A DNA stretch of 64,000 nt from Kineococcus terrestris. GTDB taxonomy: Bacteria > Actinomycetota > Actinomycetes > Actinomycetales > Kineococcaceae. The position numbers and the translations under genes are program-made. The DNA is taken from the NCBI RefSeq assembly GCF_041020765.1, contig NZ_JBEUEJ010000015.1; one strand, written 5' to 3'. Shown here piece after piece: positions 32,981 to 41,338 of the stretch (within the stretch, counting starts at the first letter, position 1; each line of letters starts with the position of its first letter). Under the pieces are notes generated by a model. That model did no database searches, had not been told where the DNA came from, and worked only from the letters and a program-made list of their open reading frames with translations.

Positions 32981-33871
32981 TCCCGAGAGCACCCAGCGCT
33001 GGGCGAAGACGTAGACGAGGATCGTCGGCGCCATCGCCATGAGGTACGAGGCGAACGCCACGTTGTAGTCGGTGGAGAACGCCAGCTGGAAGATCTTCTG
33101 CACGACGGGGATCGTCTGCAGGCTCTGGTCGGCGGTGATGAGCGAGGGCATCATGAAGTCGTTCCAGCTGGCCAGGAACGCGAAGATGCCGACGGTGGCG
33201 TTCATGGGCGCCAGCAGCGGGAAGATCAGCTTCCAGAACACCTGCCACGTGCTGGCGCCGTCGATGCGGGCGCTCTCCTCCAGCTCGGCGGGGATGGAGC
33301 GCAGGAACGCCGAGTACAGCAGCACGCTGAAGGACAGCTGGAACAGCACGTGCAGCAGGGCGACGCCGCCGGGGTTGTCCAGCGCCAGCCAGCTGGTCAG
33401 CTTCACCTGCGGCAGCGCCACGACGGGGAACGGGATGAACATCGCCGCCAGCAGGTAGACGTACGACCAGCGGAACAGGCGCCGGTCCCAGTTGCGGGCG
33501 ATGGCGAAGGACGCCCACGAGGCCAGGACGAGCGTGCCGGCCACGGTGACGACGCTGACGGCCGCGGACACAGCGAAGGCGCGGGCGAACCCGGTGAGCG
33601 TCCAGGCGTCGACGAAGCTGCCCCAGTTCAGGGGCCACGGCGGGGCGAAGCCGGTGCCGGCCACGGCCTGCTCGGGCGTCTTGAACGCCATGACGACCGC
33701 GAAGTACAGCGGCACGAGCACCGACAGGGAGGCCAGCGCGAGCAGCGCGGTCAGCCCCCAGCCGCGGAAGCGGCGGCGGTCGCCGACGACCTCCACGGAG
33801 CGGCGCGGCTTCGCGCCCCTGGCCGCGGCGGAGACGGTGGCGGGGTCGGTGGTGAACCCGGTGGTGGCCAT
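32957..33871 (-). CDS. Carbohydrate ABC transporter permease (MalG-like)
   Basis: 304 residues with six predicted membrane helices. The cytoplasmic EAA loop that docks to the ATPase is ELEESARIDGASTWQVFWKL, and the ending VYVFAQRWVLSGVTRGAIK is typical of MalG/CUT1 permeases. Its ATG overlaps the stop of the upstream permease by one base (TGATG). No ATPase gene is in the locus, as is usual in actinobacteria where a shared MsiK-like ATPase serves several CUT1 systems. Confidence 0.92.
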   Translation of the reverse strand: MATTGFTTDPATVSAAARGAKPRRSVEVVGDRRRFRGWGLTALLALASLSVLVPLYFAVVMAFKTPEQAVAGTGFAPPWPLNWGSFVDAWTLTGFARAFAVSAAVSVVTVAGTLVLASWASFAIARNWDRRLFRWSYVYLLAAMFIPFPVVALPQVKLTSWLALDNPGGVALLHVLFQLSFSVLLYSAFLRSIPAELEESARIDGASTWQVFWKLIFPLLAPMNATVGIFAFLASWNDFMMPSLITADQSLQTIPVVQKIFQLAFSTDYNVAFASYLMAMAPTILVYVFAQRWVLSGVTRGAIK

Positions 33872-34830
33872 CAGAGCGACACCCCTCGACGTCGGATGAT
33901 CTGCAGCTGCAGGACGGAGATGACGACGGTCAGGACGAAGAACACGACCGCGTTGGCCATCTGGTAGGCGTAGTCGCCGCTGGTGAACCCGGTGAAGATC
34001 GTCATGGCGACGCTGCGCGTCGCGGTGCCGGGACCGCCGTCGGTCAGACCCACGATGATGTCGTAGGCGTTGAGGAAGTTCTTGAAGCCGAGCACGGTGT
34101 TGATGACGACGTAGCCGGCCACCAGCGGAAGCGTGATGGACGCGAACTGCCGCCAGGCGTTGGCGCCGTCCAGGGCGGCGGCCTCGTACACCTCCTCGGG
34201 CACGGCCAGCAGGCCCGCCAGGTAGATGATCAGCGCGCTGGGGACCGCCTGCCAGGCGGTGACGAGGACGACGCCGAGCCACGCCAGGTCCGGGTTGGCC
34301 AGGATGCTCTCCTGCAGACCCGTGATCCCGAGCGAGGAGGCGATCGCCGGCACCGAGGAGGACAGCAGGTAGTTGAAGACGAAGGCGATGACGATGCCGG
34401 AGACGACCATCGGGATGAAGAACACCCCGCGCAGCGCCGTCTTGAACTTGATGCGCGCGTTGAGGCCGAGGGCCAGGGCCAGCGCGACCACGTTGACCAG
34501 CACGACGGTGACGACGGCGAAGCCCATGGTGAAGGCGTAGGCGGAGCGGACGTTCGGGTCGGTGAACAGGACCGCGTAGTTGGCCAGCCCGATGAACTCC
34601 CAGTCGCCGTAGCCGACGTAGTTCGTGAGGCTGACGGCGGCGCCCGCGACCGCGGGCAGGGTGATGAAGGCCGTGAACAGGGCCACGGCCGGCAGCAGGA
34701 AGACGTAGAACATCCGGTCGACCGGCGTGCGGCGCTGCCGCACGACGGCGACGCCGTCGCGCGCGGCGCCGTCCGGGCCGGTGCCGGGGGCCCGGCGGGC
34801 GGGCGCCTGCCGGCTGGGGATCGTGGCCAC
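33871..34830 (-). CDS. Carbohydrate ABC transporter permease (MalF-like)
   Basis: 319 residues with six membrane helices after a 40-residue cytoplasmic N-terminus. The EAA motif reads EEVYEAAALDGANAWRQFAS, and the family pattern DIIVGLTDGGPGTATRSVAM precedes the last helices. It forms the membrane channel with the MalG-like partner encoded next. Start GTG with GAAGGAG upstream. It lies 49 bases after the binding-protein gene in the same transcript. Confidence 0.92.
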   Translation of the reverse strand: MATIPSRQAPARRAPGTGPDGAARDGVAVVRQRRTPVDRMFYVFLLPAVALFTAFITLPAVAGAAVSLTNYVGYGDWEFIGLANYAVLFTDPNVRSAYAFTMGFAVVTVVLVNVVALALALGLNARIKFKTALRGVFFIPMVVSGIVIAFVFNYLLSSSVPAIASSLGITGLQESILANPDLAWLGVVLVTAWQAVPSALIIYLAGLLAVPEEVYEAAALDGANAWRQFASITLPLVAGYVVINTVLGFKNFLNAYDIIVGLTDGGPGTATRSVAMTIFTGFTSGDYAYQMANAVVFFVLTVVISVLQLQIIRRRGVSL

Positions 34831-34879
34831 GAGAGCTCCTTCGGTCCGTGGTGGACGGGGGTGGGGGGAGGCGTCGGCC

Positions 34880-36157
34880 TCAGGCGGCCGAGCGCGTCGC
34901 CAGGCGCGCCCAGTCCTCGTCGAGGCGCCGCAGGAACGTCTCGGCGTCGCCGGAGCGCACCGCCTCCTGCAGGTAGTTGCTCAGCGGGATGGTCAGCGGG
35001 ACGTAGGTGTTGGCGCCCTGGTAGATGCGGCCCTCCTGCAGCGCCTCCTGGAGGCCGACCAGGCGCGGGTCCTCCAGCGGCTGCGCGTCCAGCAGCGGGG
35101 ACGTGGCCAGGTTGTCGGCGTTGTACCGGGCGATGACCTCGTCCTGCATGAGCCACTGGAGCATCTCGCGCGCCGCGCCCTGGTAGGAGGAGGCCGTGGG
35201 GATCCACAGGGCCAGGTCGAGGTTGACGCGGGCGCGCGCCTCGGACGGGTCCTCGGTCATCGGCAGCGGGAAGGTGCCGAAGCGCAGGTCGGGATCGACC
35301 TTCTCCAGCTCGCCCAGCGCCCACGGCCCCTGGAAGTACATGGCGGCCTCGCCGCGGCCGAAGGCCAGGTTGCCGTCGGCGTAGTCGCGGCTGGCCGCGT
35401 CGCGGTTGGAGAACGCCGCCAGCTGCAGCATCTTCTCCACCGGCTCGCGGAACCGGTTCGAGAAGGACACCTCGGCGTCCGGGCCGGCGTCGGGCCCCAG
35501 CTCGCGCAGGTCGGCGAAGAACCCGGCGACGTCCAGGGCGCTGCCCGTGCAGTAGTCGAAGAGCCCCTGCGAGATCGTCCACGTCTCGGCGTAGGTGCTG
35601 TAGAGCGGGGTGACGTCGGCCGCGGCGAACGTCTCGCACGCGGCGAGCAGCTCGCTCCACGTGGTCGGGACGGCCACGTCGAAGCGCTCGAAGAGGTCCT
35701 GGTTGTAGATGACGCCCGCGGAGGCGACCGAGTAGGGCAGGACGTTCGTCTCGCCCTCGTTGGTCGCGAACTGGTCGACCAGGTCCTGGTACTGCGGGTC
35801 GACGCGCTGCGCCTCGGGCAGGTCCGACAGGTCCGTCAGGACGCCGGTGGCGACGTAGTTGCCGACCTCGAGGGTGTAGTTCCAGGCCGCCAGGTCCGGC
35901 GGCTGGTTGCGCACGAACTGCGGGACCAGGGCGGTCTGCGAGGAGTCGTGCACGGCCCGCACGCCGTCCTGGGAGGCGTTGAACTCGGCGACGAGGTCGC
36001 CGAAGTAGCCGATGACCTCCGGCTTGTTCTGGAAGAAGCGGACCGGGTCGGGCCCGGACCCGCCGGACCCGGCGCCGCAGCCGGCGGCCGTCAGCGCGAG
36101 CCCGCCGGCGCCCGCGGCCAGCAGCGAGCGGCGGCTGAGGTGTCCTGGGGGTAGCAC
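34880..36157 (-). CDS. Extracellular sugar-binding lipoprotein (CUT1 family)
   Basis: 425 residues. The signal peptide has twin Arg (LSRRSLLAAGAGGLALTAAGC) with a lipobox ending in Cys27 or so. The mature part is a type 1 solute-binding fold: VIGYFGDLVAEFNAS, the ligand-cleft segment GVIYNQDLFERFDVAVPTTW and GRGEAAMYFQGPWALGELEK. With the GH13 enzyme encoded upstream, an alpha-glucoside such as trehalose, sucrose or a malto-oligosaccharide is the likely ligand. GGGAGG precedes the GTG start. A 124-base gap with two strong hairpins separates it from the GH13 gene. Confidence 0.9.
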   Translation of the reverse strand: MLPPGHLSRRSLLAAGAGGLALTAAGCGAGSGGSGPDPVRFFQNKPEVIGYFGDLVAEFNASQDGVRAVHDSSQTALVPQFVRNQPPDLAAWNYTLEVGNYVATGVLTDLSDLPEAQRVDPQYQDLVDQFATNEGETNVLPYSVASAGVIYNQDLFERFDVAVPTTWSELLAACETFAAADVTPLYSTYAETWTISQGLFDYCTGSALDVAGFFADLRELGPDAGPDAEVSFSNRFREPVEKMLQLAAFSNRDAASRDYADGNLAFGRGEAAMYFQGPWALGELEKVDPDLRFGTFPLPMTEDPSEARARVNLDLALWIPTASSYQGAAREMLQWLMQDEVIARYNADNLATSPLLDAQPLEDPRLVGLQEALQEGRIYQGANTYVPLTIPLSNYLQEAVRSGDAETFLRRLDEDWARLATRSAA

Positions 36158-36181
36158 GTCGTCGTCCCTCCCGTGTCGAGG

Positions 36182-36209
36182 ACCCCGCCGGCGCCGTCGC
36201 CGGCGGGGT
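36182..36209 (-). terminator. Perfect 12-bp stem-loop, proximal to the binding-protein gene
   Basis: ACCCCGCCGGCG, loop CCGT, and its exact complement. It sits 24 bases upstream of the binding-protein start inside the sugar operon, so it could stabilise the downstream transcript or act as an attenuator rather than a full stop. Confidence 0.55.
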
Positions 36210-36245
36210 GGTGCTGGGTGGTGCTGCGTGGTGCTGGGTGCTGGT
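36208..36245 (-). repeat. 10-bp tandem repeat between two hairpins
   Basis: Plus-strand unit GTGGTGCTGG, nearly identical in three copies with a partial fourth (36208-36245). It fills the space between the hairpins at 36182-36209 and 36246-36273. Confidence 0.7.
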
Positions 36246-36273
36246 GGGGCCGCCGGCGGGTGCCGGCGGCCCC
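36246..36273 (-). terminator. Perfect 12-bp stem-loop after the GH13 gene
   Basis: GGGGCCGCCGGC, loop GGGT, GCCGGCGGCCCC. It starts eight bases past the GH13 stop and is placed as a terminator or processing site separating GH13 mRNA from the transporter mRNA. Confidence 0.6.
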
Positions 36274-36281
36274 GCGCCCGC

Positions 36282-37988
36282 TCAGCGGGCGGCGGTCCCG
36301 GTCACGAGCCAGGCGGTCGTGGCCGGGGGCAGGGTCCGCCCGTCGAGCGGTCCGCTGGTCAGCACCACCGTCCCGCCGGGCAGCTCGACGCCCTCGTCGC
36401 CGAGGTTCGTCACGCACGTCCACCCGCCGGGCCGGGTGAACGCGACGACGCCGTCACCGGTGCCGTCGACCCAGGTGAGCTCCTCCTCCGCGCGCAGCCG
36501 CCGCCGGACCGCGAGGGCCTCGCGGTAGAAGCTCAGCGTGGACGAGGGGTCGCCCTCCTGCACGTCGGCCGCGAGGCCGGCGAACCGCTCCGGCTGCGGC
36601 AGGTGCGGCGTGCCGGTGGAGAACCCGAGGGCCGGCGCGGCGGCCGACCACGGCAGCGGGACCCGGCAGCCGTCGCGGCCCTTGTCCTCGCCGGCCGAGC
36701 GCACCCAGGTCGGGTCCTGCAGCACGTCGGCGGGCAGGTCGGCGACCTCCGGCAGGCCCAGCTCCTCGCCCTGGTAGAGGTAGGCGCTGCCGGGCAGGGC
36801 CAGGACGAAGGCGGTCGCGGCGCGCGCCAGGCGCAGGCCCCGCGCGAGGTCGGGGGCGGGGTCCGTGCCCCCGCTGAGCAGCCAGGTGCGCAGGTCGGTG
36901 CCGGCCGGCAGGGCGTAGCGGGTGGCGTGGCGCACGACGTCGTGGTTGGACAGCACCCACGTGGAGCTGGCGCCGGACTCCCGGGCCAGGCGCAGGTTGT
37001 CGTCGACGATCCGGCGGAAGGTCGCCGCGTCGGGGTCGGCCTGCAGCAGGTCGAAGTTGAAGGCCTGCCCCAGGCCCTCGGGGGAGGCGTAGCGGGCGCG
37101 GCGGTGGGCGGGCACCCACGCCTCGGCCACGGCGGTGCGCGGCGGGTCGTAGGAGTCGAACAGCTCGCGCCACTCGCGGTAGATCTCGTGGACCTCGTCG
37201 CGGTCGGTGAGGCGGTGCGCGCCGTCGGGCAGGTCGTCGGCGGCCAGCTCGGCGGCCGTGGGCAGCGGCAGCGACATGTCCTTGGCCAGCGCGTGGGCGA
37301 CGTCGACGCGGAAGCCGTCGACGCCGCGGTCGGCCCAGAAGCGCAGCGTGCGCAGGAAGTCGTCGCGCACCTCGCGGTTGGCCCAGTTCCAGTCCGGCTG
37401 CTCGGGGGCGAACATGTGCAGGTACCACTCGCCGTCGCCGACGTGCTCCCACGCCGGGCCGCCGAAGACCGCGGTCCAGTCGCTGGGCGGCAGCTCGCCG
37501 CGCTCGCCGCGGCCGCGGGCGAAGACGTAGCGGTCGCGCTCGGGGGAGCCGGGCGCGGCGGCCAGGGCCTCGCGGAACCAGCGGTGCTGGTCGGAGGAGT
37601 GGTTGGGCACGATGTCGACGACGACCTTGATGCCCGCGCCGTGCAGGGCGGCGACCATCTCGTCGAACTGCTCCAGGGTGCCCAGGCGGGGGTCGACGGC
37701 GCGGTGGTCGTCGACGTCGTAGCCGCCGTCGGCCAGCTGCGAGGGGTAGAAGGGGCTGAGCCAGACGGCGTCCACGCCCAGGCGGGCCAGGTGCGGCACG
37801 TGCGCGGTCACCCCGGCCAGGTCGCCCAGGCCGTCGCCGTCGGCGTCGGCGAAGCTGCGCGGGTACACCTGGTAGACGACGGCCTGGCGCCACCAGGTGG
37901 CCGCCCCGTCCTCCCGGCGGTCCCGCGTCGAGCCCTGCGTCGAGTCCTGCGCCGCGGGTGCGCTCCCCGCCTCCAGCACGTCCGTCAC
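36282..37988 (-). CDS. GH13 alpha-glucosidase / oligo-1,6-glucosidase-like
   Basis: 568 residues of the GH13_23/30 kind. It opens with WWRQAVVYQVYPRSFADADG. The catalytic residues are visible: nucleophile Asp in GVDGFRVDVAHALAKD, acid/base Glu in RTAVAEAWVPAH and the third Asp in STWVLSNHDVVRHATRY. Also present are VVVDIVPNHSSDQHRWF and SAYLYQGEELGLPEV. The enzyme would cleave alpha-linked disaccharides after uptake; it has no signal peptide. The start was set at GTG 37988 because GGGAGG lies upstream at proper distance; ATG 38015 lacks a ribosome site. First gene of the locus, divergent from the ROK regulator. Confidence 0.9.
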   Translation of the reverse strand: MTDVLEAGSAPAAQDSTQGSTRDRREDGAATWWRQAVVYQVYPRSFADADGDGLGDLAGVTAHVPHLARLGVDAVWLSPFYPSQLADGGYDVDDHRAVDPRLGTLEQFDEMVAALHGAGIKVVVDIVPNHSSDQHRWFREALAAAPGSPERDRYVFARGRGERGELPPSDWTAVFGGPAWEHVGDGEWYLHMFAPEQPDWNWANREVRDDFLRTLRFWADRGVDGFRVDVAHALAKDMSLPLPTAAELAADDLPDGAHRLTDRDEVHEIYREWRELFDSYDPPRTAVAEAWVPAHRRARYASPEGLGQAFNFDLLQADPDAATFRRIVDDNLRLARESGASSTWVLSNHDVVRHATRYALPAGTDLRTWLLSGGTDPAPDLARGLRLARAATAFVLALPGSAYLYQGEELGLPEVADLPADVLQDPTWVRSAGEDKGRDGCRVPLPWSAAAPALGFSTGTPHLPQPERFAGLAADVQEGDPSSTLSFYREALAVRRRLRAEEELTWVDGTGDGVVAFTRPGGWTCVTNLGDEGVELPGGTVVLTSGPLDGRTLPPATTAWLVTGTAAR

Positions 37989-38022
37989 TGCCAGGTCCTC
38001 CCGGTGCGTCGTCATTGATGCG

Positions 38023-38056
38023 GCGTCTAAATCAAGGCCGTGACTAAAGTAGACGC
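38023..38056. promoter_or_regulatory. Inverted repeat with TAAATCAAG motif, candidate ROK operator
   Basis: GCGTCTA and TAGACGC form a 7-bp dyad 20 bases apart; inside lie CTAAATCA (38027-38034) and CTAAAGTA (38044-38051) as an 18-base-spaced direct repeat. It is the only AT-rich spot between the divergent GH13 and ROK genes, and TAAATCAAG is shared with the other ROK locus at 117-125. Confidence 0.5.
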
Positions 38057-38079
38057 ACAGCCGGGCGAGGAGGTCAAGG

Positions 38080-39312
38080 GTGACGGTGCGGACGGACGGG
38101 ACCAGGGGTCCCGCTGCGGGTGCCGGGGCGGGTGCCGGCGGGGGAGCCGCGGGCACCAGCGCGGTGCGCCGGCTGCGCGAGGAGAACCTGCGCAGCGTGC
38201 TGCTGCACGTGTGGGACGCCGGGTCCGGCACGGGGTCCGGCGCCGTCACCGGCTCGGACCTCATGGCCGCCACGGGCCTGTCGCGCGCCACCGCGCACGC
38301 CGTGTGCGAGGAGCTCATCGAGCGCGGCTGGCTGCGCGAGCTGGAGAACGCCCGCGCCTCCGCCGGCTACGTCAAGGGCCGGCCCGCGCGCCGCTACGCC
38401 CTGGCCGCACGCGCCGGGCTCGTCCTCGGCGTCGACGCCGGCGCCCACCGCGTCTGCGCGCGCGTCGCCGACCTGCGCGGCGCCCCGCTGGCCACCGTCG
38501 CCCGCCGCGCCGACCCCGACCACCTGAGCGCCGACCCGGCGGCGCGGCTCGCCGTCCTGCGCACCGCCGCCCTGGACGCGCTGGCGGCGGCCGGCGCCGC
38601 GCCATCCGCCGTCCTGACCGCCGTCGTCGGCGTGCCCGCGCCCGTCGACGCCGACGGCCGCACCACCGTCCCCGGCAACCCCTACTGGGCGTACATGAAC
38701 CCCGGCATCGCCGCCCACCTGGAGCGCGAGCTGGGCTGGCACGTCCTGGTGGACAACGACGCCAACCTCGCCGCCGTCGCCGAGCACCACCGCGGCGGCG
38801 GGCGCGGGGCGCGCAGCCACGTGACGCTCCTGGCCGGCGAGCGCTTCGGCGCCGGGGTCGTGGAGGACGGCCGGCTGCTGCGCGGTGCCCACGGCGGGGT
38901 GGGGGAGATGCGCTACCTCGACGTCGTCGAGGGCGTCGGCTCCACCGACGGGATCGCCAAGCTCGTGCGCGACCGCACCGGGCGCGGGGCCGAGGAGGTC
39001 CTCGGGGCCGCGGCCGCCGGGGACCCGGCCGCCGCGGCCGTCGCCGACGAGGTCGGGGAGGTCCTCACCCGCGTCGTCGCCACGCTGGCCAGCCTGCTGG
39101 ACACCTCCCGCGTCGTCGTCGCCGGCGCCGTGGCCGCCTCCGCCGGGCCCCTGCTCGACGTCGTGCACCGCTGCCTGCCGCGCTTCCTCGACGAGCCCCG
39201 CCCGCAGGTCGTCGCTTCCCGACTGGGCGCGGACGTCGTCGTGCTCGGCGCCGTCGAGCGCGCCCTGGAGGTCGTGCGCCAGCGCGCCCCCGACCTGCCC
39301 CTGCCCCGCTGA
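38080..39312 (+). CDS. ROK family transcriptional regulator
   Basis: 410 residues. After an Ala/Gly-rich start, a winged HTH covers about residues 27-105 (GSDLMAATGLSRATAHAVCE). The ROK part has LVLGVDAGAHRVCARVADL, VVGVPAPVDADGR, VDNDANLAAVAEHHRG and GAGVVEDGRLLRGAHGGVGE. The Cys zinc motif that normally follows HGxxGExGH is missing; the sequence runs MRYLDVVEGVGSTDG instead. It most likely controls the divergent alpha-glucoside locus from the dyad between them. AGGAGG six bases upstream supports the GTG start. Its stop and the trmB stop lie in a small dyad (39309-39325). Confidence 0.88.
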   Translation: MTVRTDGTRGPAAGAGAGAGGGAAGTSAVRRLREENLRSVLLHVWDAGSGTGSGAVTGSDLMAATGLSRATAHAVCEELIERGWLRELENARASAGYVKGRPARRYALAARAGLVLGVDAGAHRVCARVADLRGAPLATVARRADPDHLSADPAARLAVLRTAALDALAAAGAAPSAVLTAVVGVPAPVDADGRTTVPGNPYWAYMNPGIAAHLERELGWHVLVDNDANLAAVAEHHRGGGRGARSHVTLLAGERFGAGVVEDGRLLRGAHGGVGEMRYLDVVEGVGSTDGIAKLVRDRTGRGAEEVLGAAAAGDPAAAAVADEVGEVLTRVVATLASLLDTSRVVVAGAVAASAGPLLDVVHRCLPRFLDEPRPQVVASRLGADVVVLGAVERALEVVRQRAPDLPLPR

Positions 39313-39321
39313 GGGACGTCC

Positions 39322-40095
39322 TCAGGGCGCGGGCCGGCGGGCCAGCAGGTCGGTCACCACGTGCCCGCGGGCCAGGCCGCGCGCCTCGAAGCGCGTGCGC
39401 GGGCGCCACGGGGGCGGCTCGTGCCGCACCTGCTCCAGCACCAGCCCCGGCTCGGCCGCCAGCACGCCGGCCACGCGCTCGGCGTACGGCTCCCAGTCGG
39501 TCGCCACGTGCAGCAGCCCGCCGGGGGCCAGGCGCCCGGCCACCAGCGCGGCGAACGAGGCGTCGAGCAGCCGGCGCTTGTGGTGGCGCGGTTTGGGCCA
39601 GGGGTCGGGGAAGAAGACCCGCACCCCGGCCAGCGAGCCGGGCGCCAGGCGCCGGCGCAGCAGCCGGCGGGCGTCGTCCTCCACGACCCGCACGTGCTCC
39701 AGGCCCCGCTCGGCCAGGCCCTGCAGCAGCGCGGCCACCCCGGGGGTGTGCACGTCGGCGGCCAGCAGCCCCGTGGCGGGGTCGGCCTGCGCCATCGCCA
39801 GCGTCGTCTCGCCCATCCCGAAGCCGACCTCGAGCACCACGGGCGTGCCGGGCCCGAACAGCGCCGCCAGGTCCAGCGGCCCGTCCCCGGCCGGGACGGC
39901 GAAGCGCTCGGCGTGGGCGGCCAGCGCGGCCCGGCGCGCGGCGCTCATCCGGCCCCGGCGCAGCTTGTACGAGGGCAGGTCCGCGGGCCGGTCCGCGGGC
40001 CGGTCGGCGGGCCGGTCGGCGGGCTCGTCGGGGGAGGCCGCCGGGAGCGGTCCGGCGGCCGGGACGGGGGCGCTCACCGGCCCATCATCGGTCAC
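39322..40095 (-). CDS. trmB: tRNA (guanine-N7)-methyltransferase
   Basis: 257 residues. The SAM site is TPVVLEVGFGMGETTLAMAQ; the substrate motif FFPDPWPKPRHHKRRL and the ATDWEPYAERV segment are diagnostic of TrmB, which makes m7G46 in tRNAs. The N-terminus carries a fourfold ADRP repeat (plus-strand GGCCGGTCSGCG units around 39978-40020). Start GTG 40095 has GGAGGG nine bases upstream; GTG 40077 is an alternative. Overlapping stop neighbourhood with the convergent ROK gene suggests no long spacer is needed. Confidence 0.92.
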   Translation of the reverse strand: MTDDGPVSAPVPAAGPLPAASPDEPADRPADRPADRPADLPSYKLRRGRMSAARRAALAAHAERFAVPAGDGPLDLAALFGPGTPVVLEVGFGMGETTLAMAQADPATGLLAADVHTPGVAALLQGLAERGLEHVRVVEDDARRLLRRRLAPGSLAGVRVFFPDPWPKPRHHKRRLLDASFAALVAGRLAPGGLLHVATDWEPYAERVAGVLAAEPGLVLEQVRHEPPPWRPRTRFEARGLARGHVVTDLLARRPAP

Positions 40096-40222
40096 CGGCG
40101 CCCGCCCTCCCGCCCCGGTCGCGGCACCGCGCCGAACCGCTGGACGACGCCGACCGCGGCCTGCTGCACTGGTGCCGGCACCTCCCGCGGGGCCGCCGCC
40201 GGCGGCGGGGAGGTGGGACGGG

Positions 40223-40474
40223 GTGGTCGCCGTGACGCTCGTGCTCCTGCTCCTGCTGGTCGTCCTGGTCGTGGTCGTCTCCGCGCGCTCGGGGCGCGGC
40301 CGCTCCCGCGGGCCGGGCGCCCGGGGCCGCGCCGGTGCCGGGCCGGCCGCCTGGTACGGCGGTGACGGCGGCTCCTCCGCCGCCTGGTACGGCGGCGACA
40401 CCGGGTCCTCCGGCGGCTGGTCGGACTGCTCCGGCGGCGGCGGGGGTGGCGGCGGGGGTGGTGGCGGCGACTGA
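40223..40474 (+). CDS. Small membrane protein with Gly/Trp-rich tail (hypothetical)
   Basis: 83 residues if started at GTG 40223 (GGGGAGG upstream). One strong membrane segment (VVAVTLVLLLLLVVLVVVV) lies at the very start, then a basic stretch (SARSGRGRSRG) and a tail with two AWYGGD-x-GSS repeats, a single Cys and a final run of 12 Gly. Similar short proteins with Gly-rich ends beside trmB are seen in actinobacteria, but I cannot name a family. The coding call rests on the membrane segment and ribosome site. Confidence 0.45.
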   Translation: MVAVTLVLLLLLVVLVVVVSARSGRGRSRGPGARGRAGAGPAAWYGGDGGSSAAWYGGDTGSSGGWSDCSGGGGGGGGGGGGD

Positions 40475-40484
40475 CGCCGCCCCG

Positions 40485-40500
40485 CCCGCCGGCCGGCGGG
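40485..40500. terminator. 16-bp palindrome between convergent genes
   Basis: CCCGCCGG followed by CCGGCGGG, between the stop of the small membrane protein gene and the panB stop. A short, possibly bidirectional terminator. Confidence 0.4.
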
Positions 40501-40510
40501 AGCGCCCGCC

Positions 40511-41338
40511 TCAGAACGAGTGCTCGGGCCCCGGGAAGCGCTGCGCGCGCACGTCGTCGGCGTAGGCGCGCGCGGCCTCGCGCAGGGTGCCGCGCAGGTC
40601 GGCGTAGTGCTTGACGAACGAGGGCGTGCGCCCGGTCAGGCCCGCGAAGTCCTGCCAGACCAGCACCTGCGCGTCGCAGCCGGCGCCCGCGCCGATGCCC
40701 ACGGTGGGCACGCTCAGCGACTCGCTGACCTCCGTGGCCAGGTCCGCGGGCACCATCTCCAGCACCACCGCGAAGGCGCCCGCCTCGGCGACCGCGCGGG
40801 CGTCCGCCTGCAGCGCCGAGGCGGCGTCGCCGCGGCCCTGGACGCGGTAGCCGCCCAGCGCGTGCTCGGACTGCGGGGTGAAGCCCACGTGCCCCATGAC
40901 GGGCACGCCGGCGGCCACCAGCGCCCGCACCCGCGAGGCGCTGCGCACCCCGCCCTCCAGCTTCACCGCGTGCGCGCCGGCCTCCTTGAGGAAGCGCACC
41001 CCCGTGGCGACGGCCTGCTCGTCGGAGGCCTCGTAGGAGCCGAACGGCAGGTCGGCCACCACGAGGGCGTGCGGGGCGCCGCGCACCACGGCGCGGGCCA
41101 TCGGCAGCAGGTCCTCCACCGTCACCGGCAGCGTGCTGGGGTGCCCCAGGACCGTGCCGCCCGCGGAGTCCCCCACGAGCAGGACGGGGATGCCGGCCTC
41201 GTCGAACACCTGCGCCGTCAGCACGTCGTAGCTGGTCAGCATGGCCCAGCGCCGTCCGGCCTCCTTCCACTCGCGCAGGTGGTGCACGCGGGTGCGCCGC
41301 CGCGGCGCGGGCTCCGGCCCGCCGCCCGGCCCGCTCAC
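40511..41338 (-). CDS. panB: 3-methyl-2-oxobutanoate hydroxymethyltransferase
   Basis: 275 residues. It has the PanB signature segments: AMLTSYDVLTAQVFDEAGI, VGDSAGGTVLGHPSTLPVT (Mg2+ Asp), HAVKLEGG, VMGHVGFTPQSEHALGGYR and GIGAGAGCDAQVLVWQD. It makes ketopantoate from ketoisovalerate and methylene-THF in pantothenate/CoA synthesis. Its GTG start overlaps the nadE stop (GTGA), coupling two cofactor pathways in translation. Confidence 0.95.
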   Translation of the reverse strand: MSGPGGGPEPAPRRRTRVHHLREWKEAGRRWAMLTSYDVLTAQVFDEAGIPVLLVGDSAGGTVLGHPSTLPVTVEDLLPMARAVVRGAPHALVVADLPFGSYEASDEQAVATGVRFLKEAGAHAVKLEGGVRSASRVRALVAAGVPVMGHVGFTPQSEHALGGYRVQGRGDAASALQADARAVAEAGAFAVVLEMVPADLATEVSESLSVPTVGIGAGAGCDAQVLVWQDFAGLTGRTPSFVKHYADLRGTLREAARAYADDVRAQRFPGPEHSF

